Shown: positions 24,501 to 39,500, numbered from the stretch's first letter. The stretch is 64,000 nucleotides of DNA from Plazaster borealis (GCA_021014325.1 CM037472.1:34620234-34684233), one strand, 5' to 3'. Notes: generated by a model from the sequence alone, not told the origin. Program-made: numbers and translations.

Positions 24501-27500
24501 ACAACTTGTCATCAACAATTGTAACGGTGATGATCGGTTGCAATCAATCAATCAATCAATCAATCAATTAGTAATCGCTAGTTTAGCTCTCATAAAATCA
24601 TGGCTAAAATCGTGCGTAATCATTATTAACGTTTTTTTTAAATAATGCATTGACATAAAAAAAGTTTATACTTTACGTGCCATTTGTGATATAGTGATAT
24701 AAAGCCAATGATTCAACGCTACCGCCCAATCCCTCCAAAATATCATTGAACACTCGCATTTATACAGCTGTCCATTGACTAGTCTGCAACTACAAGGTAC
24801 ATGGCATGTTCAAGTGCAGTATGTTGTATCAAACTATAACACAGTAGCGACTACAGAGAAGCCGGGCCCGAAGCCACATTTTTCAAAGAAGAGGGAGAAG
24901 TTACTTCTTCTTACTGAGTGGGAAAAGAGAGAAGACTTGCTGCATCCAAGATTTTCCTCGACGATAACTTTACAATCGAAGCCTAACGCATGGCACTACA
25001 ATGTGCATAAAACTGCAATACACTGAGTAGGCCTACATGTACCTTGATTTTTTAGAAGTAGCGCCGCTTCGTTCAGTCAGTGAGTCCAATATTTTCTCTT
25101 GTTAGATCAGTTAGAAATAAAACACCATCCCTATCAAATTTAACTCCGAGTATACATTTCTCTGCCGACAAATTCTGCATGAGGATTGAACCTTTTACAA
25201 CATACTATGTTCGAAAGGCTTTTTCGTTAACTACTCTGTGGTGCGAGAATGTTAAAAAAGCTGCCATGACACCCTAGTGCCCCATGACACCCAAGTGCCC
25301 CAAGGTTGGACCACAATTGGATTTAAGACGTGAAAGTAAGCGAGAACTTCATAGTGCAAATGCTTTGTGAAAACTGCTTAGTCAGTAAGATTCGTCTCAG
25401 TTTTGTATTTGAGTTGGGTGCTAATAGTTTTGTGACTTATTAAGTCATGTGTCTTGATTACGGCCCCTTAGTCTCTCCCTTACAAGGTTGTAAGGTTGAT
25501 TTATGTCCACAGTTATCAAAATCAATCAATTGTTGACAAAAGTTGTCACAATTAATACAAAAATCTACAAACGGTATCCTTGGATGCCATGGAAAGGAAA
25601 TTAGTACTGCGATGTTTTAGAGCTACTGCAGAGGAGCCAATTAGGAGGCAAAGCTTGTAAGCATGGGCCCCCAGACAGGCAAGCTCATTGAGTCTGAGCC
25701 AAGAGAAAGGAGTTAACAATGAACAGTATTGAATGGTCAGTCTTATCATGTAATGTCACTCGGTAGGTCTCAATGAACCTGTTGTATATAAAGTCTTTTA
25801 CAGTACTTCCTGCAACACACCCCACGCATTCTGACCTACAGGTCAACCAAGCTCCCTTGGGTCAGGTATAATTTTTGCATTATTACCCAAGTCATCGTTA
25901 CAACTCACAGATTTAAACAAAAACAGACACCACCCTTATAAAAAGTATCATATTTGGTGCTTAATCAGACCAGTCAGCGTCACGAGTGTCACTGGAAGAA
26001 TAAGCACCATCAGTTTTCAATCAAAATGAAATGGAGTGCTATAAAAGGATACTAATTTACATTAAGTGAAAAATTGCAAGGCTACCAAAGTTTGAAAACT
26101 AGATGTTTCAGGAAAAATTATAAGAAACGGAAATAATATGTTGTTTTTTTTTTAGAATTGTAGAATCTATGTTAACATGGGAAACATTGGAAAATATCAA
26201 TTTGGTGCATTACCTTTTCTTTGACCCTCTTCTTTGTGCAGCAGTAGGTAAAATTTTGTGGCCGTTTGTGGCCGCTATTGGCATTTTGGTACAAGCCACT
26301 TGCGGTCGCTATGGTCTCTAAAGGGTGAAATTAAGATTGAACTGGTTAGATTAGGGATATATAATACTTTATGTTTCTGGGAACTAGAGAAATCAATGAA
26401 TGTATTTTTCCAGTGTTGTTATGAAATAGGATGGACTTGTCCTGGGCCCAATTTCATGGCACTGCTTACCGTTTAATTTTACGCTTACGGTCAACACCGT
26501 AAGCGCAGAATTCTGTGGTAAGCAGCGCCATGAAACTTGGTCCTGGTATCTTTGTGCACAGTGCTGTATTAAACCCTCGCATGTCAAAATCAACTTAACT
26601 AATGGGATTTCAATTTATTTAATTTTTTTATTTGCCCTCAGAAAGATGGACAGGTTTTTATTAGATTCCTGTTTGCATTGCCATTAATAATGATGTTTGT
26701 TTCGCTCGTTATAACCATTAACAAAATGCATAAGTACACAATGAACACTCAAGTAGGCAAATCAAACATTTCACATGTCTAGAAAAGATGTTTGCCCATG
26801 CATAAATCCCATCATGGCCTATGACATATATAGGTCAGCCTTTGGTCATCACATTTCCCGTTTTTATATAGGGACACTCAGTTTTGTGATGTACTAATTT
26901 TCCAAAAGATAGAGTCCTAATGAAATTGGGTAAACCCATTACAAGTCTATAACCTCACGTTAAAAAAGAGTGGATTTACTTTGTATTTGATACCGTTCCT
27001 GTGTGAAATTTGATCACATAAAAAAAACATCAAATTATGTTACATTTTAAATATATGGGTCAGTACATTTATAGTTCATACCTGAATTTCCATGATATTC
27101 AATGAAAACGGCAGTGAGTTTGACCTTTTGACTATCAAACTATTCCGGTTACACGCCTATGTTCCGACACCCCTAACCCTAACCCTAACCATAGCGCGTA
27201 AATCATGGGGGGGTTCTCGGAACATAGGGTTGTTGGAAAATACATGTATGGGTGTCAGAAAATAAGTGTGTCAGAACATAGGGGTGTCAGAACATAGGGG
27301 TGTCAGAACATAGGGGTGTCAGAACATAGGGGTGTCAGAACATAGGGGTGTTAGAACATAGAGGTGTCAGAACATAGGGGTGTCGGAACATAAGGGTGTC
27401 AGAATATAGAGCAGTCACCACTATGTGTGGAATATACAGACCCTTTGATTGTTGACATCTCAGTCATGATGTCATGTTTTATATTTCACTGTGACAGAGT

Positions 27501-30500
27501 ATCAAAGAGTACAATCACATTTTACTCTTTTTATTTTTAACATGAGGTTAGCCAATTTGTCCTCACTGTCATAAGGGCTCTATCTAATGGGAAAATGAGT
27601 GCATCACAAAACTGAATTTGACCTCACAACTCATCTGTAAAGCTATATGAATTTGATGTGTGATTCAAGAATCTCATTAAATGTGTCTTTTTTACTTTTA
27701 GGTAGCTGAGGGTGTTGTAAACATGTCAAATGTTTCCAATTTGTTATTGTTGTTTCTTTGCCCTGACATGGACGTGTATTAAGCGCTGTATACTCAGTAC
27801 TTTCCCGAGTCCTGTGAACAAAATCCCTGGCATATTTTTCAAGAAAGTACTGAGTGTGCAGTGCTTAGTACACATCGGTGGTGTAATATTTTTTATCCCG
27901 GATCCAAAATTAACTATTAAATATTTCCTATTGTTATCATTTTCATGGTTCAATGCAATATTTTTTCTATAGTCTCATCTCGAGCTATTGTTGTTTGTGT
28001 TTATTCACAGATGTATACTTTTGTTATCGGAACTGTCTTCAGAACCGTCTCTGTCTGCAGCGGTTGGGACCATCTTACCATCTGTAGCAGAGACTACTAG
28101 AAACCAGAGCTATACCCAACACGTTCAGCTATTGGAGACTATTTGTAAACAGGTAAATCAGCCAAAATGTGTTAAAGTTTGCTGGCACTGGTTGGTTCCA
28201 TGACATGAGCCAAGATGTGCTCAAATTTGTTGGTACTCGTTGGTAACATGACGTCAGCCAAGATTGTTTTTACACGTTGGTTCCATGACATGAGCCAAGA
28301 TGTGCTCAAATTTGTTGGTACTCGTTGGTAACATGACGTCAGCCAAGATTGTTTGTACATGTTGGTTCCATGACATGAGCCAAGATGTGCTCAAATTTGT
28401 TGGTACTCGTTGGTAACATGACGTCAGCCAAGATTGTTTGTACACGTTGGTTCCATGACATGAGCCAAGATGTGCTCAAATTTGTTGGTACTCGTTGGTA
28501 ACATGACGTCAGCCAAGATTGTTTGTACACGTTGGTTCCATGACATGAGCCAAGAGGTGCTCAAATTTGTTGGTACTCGTTGGTAACATGACGTCAGCCA
28601 AGATTGTTTGTACACGTTGGTTCCATGACATGAGCCAAGATGTGCTCAAATTTGTTGGTACTCGTTGGTAACATGACGTCAGCCAAGATTGTTTGTACTT
28701 GTTGGTTCCATGACATGAGCCAAGATGTGTTCAAATTTGTTGGTACTCGTTGGTAACATGACGTCAGCCAAGATTGTTTGTACACGTTGGTTCCATGACA
28801 TGAGCCAAGAGGTGCTCAAATTTGTTGGTACTCGTTGGTAACATGACGTCAGCCAAGATTGTTTGTACACGTTGGTTCCATGACATGAGCCAAGAGGTGC
28901 TCAAATTTGTTGGTACTCGTTGGTAACATGACGTCAGCCAAGATTGTTTGTACACGTTGGTTCCATGACATGAGCCAAGATGTGCTCAAATTTGTTGGTA
29001 CTCGTTGGTAACATAACGTCAGCCAAGATTGTTTGTACTTGTTGGTTCCATGACATGAGCCAAGATGTGTTCAAATTTGTTGGTACTCGTTGGTAACATG
29101 ACATGAGCCAAGATGGTTTCAAAGTTGTTGGTACTCTTTGGGTACGTGACATCAGCCAAGAGGGTTTCAAAGTTGCTGGTGATCATTTTAATTACATGAA
29201 ATAATTATTTGTTGGAGACCCCCGAACACTGATAAACATGCTACATTCTATACACCATAACCTGTGACATCACATGTTTACAAAAGAACCACAGAGCCTG
29301 GATTTTCGGCAGGCATGATTTGTACACAGCCCATGGGGAAAAAACATAAAACTTGATACTTTTAGGAGATTGCTCTGTCTGATTGTTATCAACTTTTGAT
29401 ATGAAGAAAGGGGGCACATCTCAAAACTTGTTCAGTTGTTACATGTATTTTAAAACTCTTGAATTTAATTTGTGTGGAAACTATGACCCAAGGCCAAGAT
29501 GTAAAATGTCCCATGTGACCAGTGTAGTATCTTGCCTGCCAGGAAATGCTCTTGAACGTACAAGGTCATTCTTTTTGTAAAACGAAGGTAACATGTTCTT
29601 CAGAGAACGAAAGATTAATCTGTTCTTTGCAAAGGCATCGCATGGCAAGCAAATTTCTGCAAAGTTTACACAGAAATATTTAGGTGTTTTTTTGTACCTC
29701 ATCTACCACATAGATACAATTTTAGATGTGCCCTTGAATGTTTGTCAATTGTTCACTATGACTAGACTAATGTAACTATCTGCAAAACTTAAGGTTTTGT
29801 ATTTACTTCCATGAGCCTGTAGGTACTTTGTGGTTTTTTGACAATCGAGTTCTTTCATGTCTTTTGTAAATATTATGTATATTCGGTTTGCGGTAACACC
29901 ATGTGTATATCTACTTTTCTGTGTAGATGTTGTTTTTTGAGAAGTCTCCTCGATCCACTAAAAGAACTCACTCCCCGACAGTGAAGTTAATAACGAGAAG
30001 TCCCCTCGATCCACTTAGCGAAAGTAGTAGTCCCGGCCGATTTCCTACCCCCCACCCAGGTAGTAGTTAAAAAGCAGGACAGTTCTTGTCAGAACTAAGT
30101 AGTCTCCCGAATTCCGAAATCTACTCCGCAGCAGTAGAATAAATAGCAAGACAAGTTCTCTAAGAACAAAATCTACACAGCAAAGTAGATACACTCATGG
30201 TGTTACCGCAAACCGAATATACATTGATACCTCACCATGCAATGCCTCAAAACCTACATACCTAAACATTATGATTGTCATGATTGTATGGCATTATCAG
30301 AACGTGATGCTTCATTCCAGAACCATGCACTTCCCGCCAAAAACTCAAAACTGGTTTTATTTTCTCATTAAAAAGTATTTCTCAACATATAGAACGTTTT
30401 AGTATTTTCACTACTTTAAGTTATTTTATTTTGACCTGATTTTGGTGTGGGGCGTTCCGTATTATGCAAATGTTTTAATTTACCTTTTCAAAGACCCTAC

Positions 30501-33500
30501 CGTAATCCTGTATTGTCTGAGAAGCACAGAGTGGGTGCCCGTTTGGCTGTGTCTAAGGGGGGGGTGGCCACCACCAAATAATAATAATCATAATAATAGT
30601 GGCTTCTTATATAGCGCTCAAATCTGTGACACTCATGGCGCTACAACATTCAGTATTTTTCCTGCAACGTATGTGGCCGAGCTACGTTTTTGAAGTATGA
30701 GACATTTTTCCTTTACATAGCACCATGTTATATTTATTTTCAGCATTGCTATGGCCGCTTGTGGCTTACCTCTTTACATGTATATGTTATTTGTATTAAA
30801 TTCTGTGGTCATTCATGGCTGAATTAACCCGCTTATGCAACGTTCAAGGCTGACTCTAATCAGATTACTATATTTGTAGGAAGCATCCATTGAATTTATC
30901 CACTTACAGAGTGTTTTCAATTCCAAAGTTGAGGAGATGTTTGAGAAAGCATGTAGGTCTGTCCTTTGTCTGATGCCAAACTACAAAAGGAGCAGAATTC
31001 TGTTTTGAGGTTGTTGTTTTTTACTTCAACATCGTGGAGTTTGCAGCATTTTCTGTTTCCAAAAGAAAGATCTAAGTACACGGGAACAAGTATGTTAATA
31101 TGTGATTGTCTTGCTGGTTGGAATTTTCAAGGCACTTCGGTATAAGCAGGGATGAATGGGCAGTGTTTTATTCCTCAAGGGATTCAGGACAATAAGTAAG
31201 TCTTGAAATGAGGTCTGAACAAGATTCTTGGGAGGAAAATCCCTAAGACAGCAGGAGGGCTTTTAGCTAAAGTTTGTTTAATGGACCAGAATTTGTTTCA
31301 CAAGAACATGATCATATGAGAAAAAGCTATCTACACATATTTAACATATAAACCAAGCGGTTTAGTGCATCGTACTCAAGTTCTGGTTGCCGAGTCATTA
31401 GGGTGTGGGTTCGAATCCCGGTCATGACACTTGTGTTCTTGAGCAAGACACTTAACTACAATTGCTTATCTTCACCCAGGGGTATAAATGGGTTCTTGTG
31501 ATTTATTTAGCTTAGTGGGCTACATTACTTGGCAGCACAGGCTGTATACTCCCAAAGGAACTGAGATGGTTAAAGGAATGAAAAAAAAATGGCCCAGTGA
31601 CCAGGGGTAATGATGTTCAAAGCGCACTGATTACCCTTTGGAATTGCGCTATATAAGAGTTGGCGGCTGTGCTAGACTCACCATCACTGGATGGAGGCAA
31701 TAGGTATACAGTATGTGTAAACACTGCATCGCCTAAATTCTCACTACACTGAATAACACACAGTGACATTGACTCCCAAAATGGCGTTACCAAAATTATT
31801 GTGATGATGACTTCAAGTGAATTGAGTCAATACAGTAGTTTAAAGTCACCTGGAAACAGATTTTTTTTTTTTTTTTACAGAAGAGTATATGTATATTAAC
31901 AATAAAACAATTTTTTGAGTAATTGTTTGTCACGATTTATATGTTAAAAAAATTGATAAAGTTGTTTGAGAGTGACTCCGCCCATCCCTTTTTGTGACGT
32001 CAATCGAGGCAGACTTCGCCGCGATCGAACATCGACCCCCCTCGAACTTGCCTGCATTTACGTGCAAGTAGTGAGCTTGTACGTTTCGTTTGGTTATCCC
32101 AAAAAAAGGCGATTTTTCGTGCATTTTCCCGGCAATGCCGACCAGGTGTATTGCTGCTGGATGCAGAAAAACGACTAAAGATGGGGTCAGTTAGCATTTG
32201 TTTCCTGCAGATCCCAAATATAGGCAGTTACGGGCATCGAAAGTCAGGCTAACGAGGGCAAAGTGGTCTGGTCCGACATCGTTTTCAGCGCTGCAGCGAA
32301 CATGCTTCTGGTGTTCGGATCGACTTGAGCTGTATGCCGCGCCGCGGTACGTCGATTCGATTTGTCATCATGGGGCCGTATTATCCGTGTTCTCGTTATG
32401 ACCGTGCTCGTATCTTCCGTTTTTTAAGACATAGAAACGCGCATGGGACAGTTCGGGACCGGTGAAAACCTCGTATAAACGTCGACTGTATACAGCTGTC
32501 CTAGGATTGCATTGGGTGACGTCCGAATACAAAAACGCATCATACTGATCAGGTACCCAGACGTAATGTACAGGGCCAGACTACACATTTTCTCTTCAAA
32601 TATCCCACGCCTCGATTGACGCCACGAACAGTGCCATGCAAACGGGGGCCTATTTTTAAATTTGTAATTAAAACAAAAACACAATTTTTAAACCTTAGTT
32701 AATTGTTTATTCACATTCCACTCATCAAAATGTATATATTAACGACAAAAGCTTTATTTTGACAAAATACTACTGCCAGGTGCCTTTAAGGTTGAATGGC
32801 TTCTGACTGGCTGCCCGAACAAAATTATTGACAAAAAAGAGGGAGACTGCCAACATTAGGGTTAGATAGCTCAGTTGCTAGAGCGCAGGTTCAAATCCCA
32901 ATGTTTCTTTGTTTAGCCCAAAATTATATTTTATTTTTGGATAACAACCAATCTTGCACTTTGTCTTTAAAGAATAAAAGTACACCCCAAGAAGCCTTAC
33001 CGTGCGTTTCACTCCAACAGGTCAAGTAAAAATAACACCATGAATTAATGAGCTACCTTAAAGGCACTGTACACATTTGGTAATTACTCAAAATATGTAT
33101 TAGCATAAAAACTTACTTTGAAACGAGCAACGGAGAGCTGTTGATAGTATAAAACATTGTGAGAAACAACTCCCTCTGAAGTAATGTAGTTTTTGAGAAA
33201 GAGGTAATTTCTCACTAAAATAATAAAAGACTTCAGGCCTGAAGCCTTTTATTCCTATCTGAAAGCACACAAATTTGTACAACAAGGGTGTTTTTTCTTT
33301 CATCATTTTCTTGCAACTTCGATGACCAATTGAGCCCAAATTTTCACAGGCTTGTTATTTTATGCATATGTTGGGATGCACCAAGTGAGAACACTGGTCT
33401 TTGACAATTTCCAAACGTGTTCAGTGCCTTTAACGAGTTGTGGATTGAGACTTCACATTGTGTGTATAAATATCATTTATCCTGTCCGGCTTGCAGTGGT

Positions 33501-36500
33501 TTTTATGAAAACATATCCTGTGCCTTAACCAAACCAAGATGATGCTGACAAAAATAAATTCTTCGCAGCTAAATAAAGAGAGACTTTTCACCGTGGATTA
33601 AAAGCTTAATATGTGTACAATACTTTAGTTAATCTACAAAAGCAGAGTTCAGTAGTAAAATTAAACCTAGAAAAAATCAACCATACTTAAACAGATACTT
33701 GAGCGAAAAAAAGTTAACAGGAATGCTATTTAAACTTGTTTATATTGTGTTTGTTTATCATTTGAATGTAATTTTTATATTTGTACTCTTCTGAAGTTTT
33801 CATAATTGTCGATCAAAAATTAAGGCCCCAACCTCAAGGTTTTGAAAAACTAGAAACACTTCTGCTGTTGACGGTGTGCGTCAAAATTACAATAATTTGA
33901 CGTTATGTGTGGGATGTTGCTTTGTTATACCTCCATGCTGCAACAAAGCGACTATACAAAATGCAACTCCCACATATGACGTATAAACGGGGCTTTTCGT
34001 GAATCTTTCGGAAAAGCACCGGAGAAGAGTATTCAAAACGATTGTTTTTACACAATTAGAATCTGTTTAATCTCATGTGAACTCATTTTAAATGAATTTC
34101 AGCAAAGATCAATTGTTGTCCTTATCGTTCAAGTAGGTCTTTAACACCTCTGTGTACATGTAGCTAACATGCGGCATACATCGGTGCAAATTACTGAAAG
34201 TCTGATTGTTAACAATCACCTTGTCATAGCGCATGCAGTTTTTTATGTAATTGGTAATTCTTCAAATGCTACCACTGTCTTCCTTCATTTCATGTCTCAC
34301 ATCAAGAACTTTGCATGCAGCTTTTGTATTTTATTTGCCTAAATATTTGATATTTTGAAAGCATGGTTGCTGCTGGAAACAGACAAAATTGGTCTTGTTT
34401 AGTGTTACCTCAATAAGTATGGTGAAAAGTAGTTGCAGCAAACACACCACACGCATTGGTTAAATGCATAAACTTTTACTACTGACCACCCTGGAATTAC
34501 ACTCAACTTACCAACAGGTGTACATGACAGGGAATAATACTCAACACGGTGATCTTGTGATCAAGGCCAATTCGCTCTAAAGTGGAGCTGTCCCAAATGC
34601 AGGCATGATATTCTTCCTACTTTAGTCTGATTTCTGATTTTGTTTTGCCCTTGGAAAAATCAGGAAAAATGTGAATAGCCTGAAAAGTCTATAAAAGCCT
34701 ACAATATTATATGTACATGTGGTTAGCCTAATTTACTCGATAAAATGTTCCAACTTTTTTCCAAGGGCCAAATATCATACCTGCCAATAGCCTTTAGTCG
34801 AGGCCCACTTAGCAGCCCCAGATGTCACGCATGAAAAAGACTAGCGCGATCGGCGAAGCCGCAAAGCGCCTTTACCAACTCGTTTTGGGGCTTTATGGGT
34901 TTATTTTACTTTTTGCTACCAATTTTGGTAGGAGAAATTATGCATACTGCATTAGCTCGCTTTGATGTTGGCCAATAAGAAGACACAATTACTTGCATGA
35001 CGTCACATGATTGTTTGATGCAAATTATTAGCAAGATGGCGACTACCACTATCACCAGTTGATGATAAATTGTTTCAGCAAAGCATTAGCTTTACTGCTC
35101 AACAAATGAAAATTTCTGAAGGTTTATTTTTAAATCTCCCGACAGGTAGACCTAGCTACGTGGGTGTAGACACGGCGGGGTTTTTCAATCACGGACACGG
35201 ACGATTCCTATCTCCAAATGATCATGCATAGCCAGGCCTATGTTGTTTTTTGGTCATGATTTGTCATTTTCCATTGTCAGAATTTTGCCCAGTATTACCC
35301 ATCTAAATAAAGAAGAGTCTTATATCTTGCTGACGGTGATTGGTTAACAAAAATTGCATATTTAAATGTTTCATGATCATGAATACTGATTAGCTAAACG
35401 AGTCGGTTAAGGCACCTCCCGGTTTCGCAGCTCGCGCTGGTTTTTTTTCGTGCATGACATCTGGGGTTGCGGCGTGCGCCTTGACCAAAGGCTAACCTGC
35501 CAATGGATCATAGGCCTTTTTCCAAACCTTGGTTTGGGTTCCGGCTTAGCCTCCATTATCAATTCTTGAGCAGGGTACATTTTGCACAGTGTTTTAAACG
35601 GAGCATGGCGCCGGAGTCGGAGCCTAAGCCCAGGGTTGGGTAAAAGTCTGTAGTGCATGTACTCCTATCTACTATCAGGTTGGCTCAGTGGTTTCTTTCC
35701 CCGTTTTTCACCTCTGTGGACCTTGGTTCAAATCCCACCTCAGACCCGGAGCCTTGCATGTGGATTGGGTTTTCAGTCCCTACCTGATTGCGTGGGTTTC
35801 CCCCATTTGGGGTTTCCCCCATTTGGGTTTTTCCTCCCTCATCTGGAACTGAACATTTCTTCTCATTTGCTATTCACAATCCTGTTATTGGTGCTAGCAC
35901 TGTTGGATCTGTAAATTAATAAATAACTAAATAACTAAATACTATAAATCAACACACAAATCTTTAGACTGTTGTGCAATTGGTATGGCCCTGCTTCTTG
36001 AGAAGGAGGAGTGAAAAGTTTCCTGCTTTCTGAAATGAACCTGTCCTTGGCTGCCGCTGAATTCAAATTCATTCCAGATTATTGGATGGATTACAAAGGA
36101 TTTGGGACAGTTCAAGAATAATGTAGGAAGAGTTGTATCTTTGTGCCAAATTTATTTTGATTGTTTGTATTGTTTGATGAGTTTTCAACATATGACAGTT
36201 CTTGTAATGACATTTTCAATATTACTCACCATCCTTAATGTTGTTTTCTTTGTTTCCAGCTGCCAACCATTGCCAAGAACATTGGAAAGAGATATTTCAA
36301 ACCCACTTTGGAGGCATTTCTGGATCCCATATTCTACGCGCTGGTGAGTTTACCATTAGGCCTTGGTATACATGTAGTTTGTTTCAGTAAATGCAGTATT
36401 CCCTTTTAAAGGCACTGAACACATTTGGAAATTGTCAAAGACCAGTGTTCTCACTTGGTGTATTCCAACATATGCATAAAATAACAAGCCTGTGAAAATT

Positions 36501-39500
36501 TGGGCTCAATTGATCATCGAAGTTGCAAGAAAATGATGAAAGAAAAAACACCCTTGTTGTACAAATTTGTGTGCTTTCAGATAGGAATAAAAACTTCTTG
36601 CAAGAAGTTTTTATTATTTTAGTGAGAAATTACCTCTTTCTCAAAAACTACGTTACTTCAGAGGGAGTCGTTTCCTACAATGTTTTATACTATCAACAGC
36701 TCTCTGTTGCTTGTTACCAAGTAAGTTTTTATGCTAATATTTGTTTTGAGTCATTACCAAACACGTACGATACCTTTAACTGTGGTCCACTGGCCAATGT
36801 CAGCTGAACACTCCAGTACACAATTTTGTCCAAGCGGTCTGGCTAGCAAGTTCAGTGCATCCCGAAGCTATCTGTAAACCCATGCCAGCGCAGATTGTTC
36901 ATATGACCTCAAAACCCAAGCAAATCAAAATGAAGGAAACTGTAACATATATGTACTGGTGAAAAAGCCTGTGGATTCATGAAACAATAAGCCTGTTGGG
37001 TCCCGCTGGCCAGTCACTATAAAAACGTTATTAGGGGAAAAACCTGAAGTGGAGGTTTAATTTTGTTGAATGAAAACTCTTTTGTCTTTCCAATGCAAAA
37101 AGTGTGCATAAATGTCAATGCACTTAAGCCCTTTTGACATGACAGCAATTTATTTAACAAGGGTCCCTTGCTTAATTTTAGCATAGTTCCGAAATGTACC
37201 AAATGTACCTCGTGTGAAAGAACAACAATGTTTAAACTGTCCATAAAGGACGGCATACTTGAGAAGATTTCACTAGGGACCTTGGACAGTCCAAACATTG
37301 TTGTCCTTTCACACGAAGTGCAATTTGTAAAATTTCACAACCATGCTCAAATTACGCAAGGACCCCTGCTAAGTTGCTGTCATGTGAAAAGGGCTTAAGA
37401 CAACACCTTTCCTTCATCTTGGAGACTGAAAATTTAGTGAGGTTTGTAAATACATCACACTGCAATCAACCAACTCTGTTCATAATTGGTGACTTTGTAA
37501 ACTCAAAGTGCACCTGCGATTATTTGGAGCCATTCACGCAGCCTCCAGCTCTGCCAGCATGTAGAAAATAAATCATTTATTGATAACGCACTATAAAAAA
37601 ACATGTATTAGTGTCCTTCACTTCCAACACTTCCCATGGTTAATTTGCACCGTTACCACCAGGTAGTCAGTGGTTAATACTTCATGACAAGCTCATTTTT
37701 GTTTGAATACCTAAAGACTTAATGAGGCCATAAATTTATGACAAAAGCAGCTTACACCGTAGTACGTATAGAGGTCGTTTAGACACAGTACTAAAGTCGG
37801 CAGTTTTAATTCATTCCGAACGCTCTTAAAACTTAACCGAATCTGGTTGAACCCAAATGAGTTAAATTGGTTGACGAGGGTGGCTTCTGAACTATTGATA
37901 TCTCATTGCACTATCAATAATGTAGCTGTACATGTAGCAGGGCTTTAATCACACTTGGTTGAATTCCCTTTGAACATAATGCAAAGATAGATCGTTTTCT
38001 TTCATCATGAAGGGAGAGCTAGACTATTTAAAAAACCTTGTAACCTCTGTTCATGCAAGTTTAAAGGCAGGATGCTCTTTTGGTAATAACTCCACAAGTT
38101 AAAGACCATAAAGACTTACTTGCCATGGTAAAGAGTGCTGGAGAGCTGTTGATATTATAAAACATTGTTAGAAACAACACCCTCTGAAGTGATGTAGTTT
38201 TGGAGAAAGAGGTAATTTTTCACCACAAAATTTGAATCTGAGAAAGGCTTTTCGCACGAAGCCTTTCTCAGGCATCTGAAAGCACACAATTCTATGCAAC
38301 AAGGATGTTTTGTTTTCTTTAATTATTTTCTTGCAACTTCAGTGACCAATTGAGGAAAATAACTCTTCAGAAATTACATGATTAAAGGCCCTGTACACTA
38401 TTGGTAAGATCGAAAAACACAAATGTTTACAGATTCACACACAACTTACACGATTTAAAGTAAGTAATGGTTGAAAGGGTTCTTTAAAATATTTCTGCCT
38501 AAAATGTTATCGTTTCTGAGAAGTGAGTAAAACAATAGTTTTTATCACGCGTGATATTTTGAAAAAACAGAAAACACATAAGGTCTCTTTTCACTATTTT
38601 CTCGTAACCTTGATGACCAATTGAGCTCAAACTTTCACAGGTTTGTTTGTTCATGCATATGTTTAATCACATAAAATGTGGACACTGATTTTGAACTGTT
38701 ACCAAAGTGTACGATACCTTTAAGGAATTATGTGATGTTAACAAAAACTTTGGTTACTATTTTGTTTTCCATATATTGCAAGGTTTTAATTCTTACTATG
38801 ATGTGTTCACCTTGTAATTACCCTTGCACAAGGGAATGATATGACCCTTTCTCATGTGTTTATGCTTCTCATGCATCTTGACCAAGCATTTTCTTTGTTC
38901 AAGTTCAGCCAGGAAAAGTAATTACTCGATGATGAATATGAAAACTTATTTGTTCTTCCTCCGTGTAATGATGATGCAGGGATTTGGGGCATGCTTCTAT
39001 TTAGCATTGTCATTTGATATATTTTTAGAAGCAATGACTTGATCCAAATTAATCGTGATGTATTTTGTTGTCTTTCTCCTTAGTCATGCGATAATGCCTT
39101 GACTAGCAGTGCTGCCAGCCTTTGCCTTATAGAGATCGGCAAGTACCTGGGACCGAACATCTTAAAAGGCCGGGTAGAACAACACAATCCAAAGTAAGTC
39201 AGTCCTTGACAAATACGATTGTAGTCTTAGTACAAACATATCCCTAGATTTGACTATGGTGCTGTTTGATATAGTGAGTGTTACACTCAGTAGCAGAGTT
39301 TTCTTCTAAAAATGAAGTCAGCCTACCTTTTTATGCTCAGTGGGCGGATGACTTACTTTTTTGCCAATAAAATGTCCTTGTTGTGACCTTTTCCATCATG
39401 AAAATATAAGTTGAATCACTATTTTATCATAGTTTCAAATAGAGAAATGTCTCAAGGATTTATCTCAATCACATCACATACACATTACGAAAAAAAATAC

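Noticed and set aside
27174..27190. Chromosome end (CCCTAA repeats)
   Set aside because: Only a few units, enclosed in a TIR element, with gene exons on both sides.
28172..29170. Series of 62-78-codon minus-strand frames
   Set aside because: They are the same frame recurring through the 85-bp array; no splice or start context.
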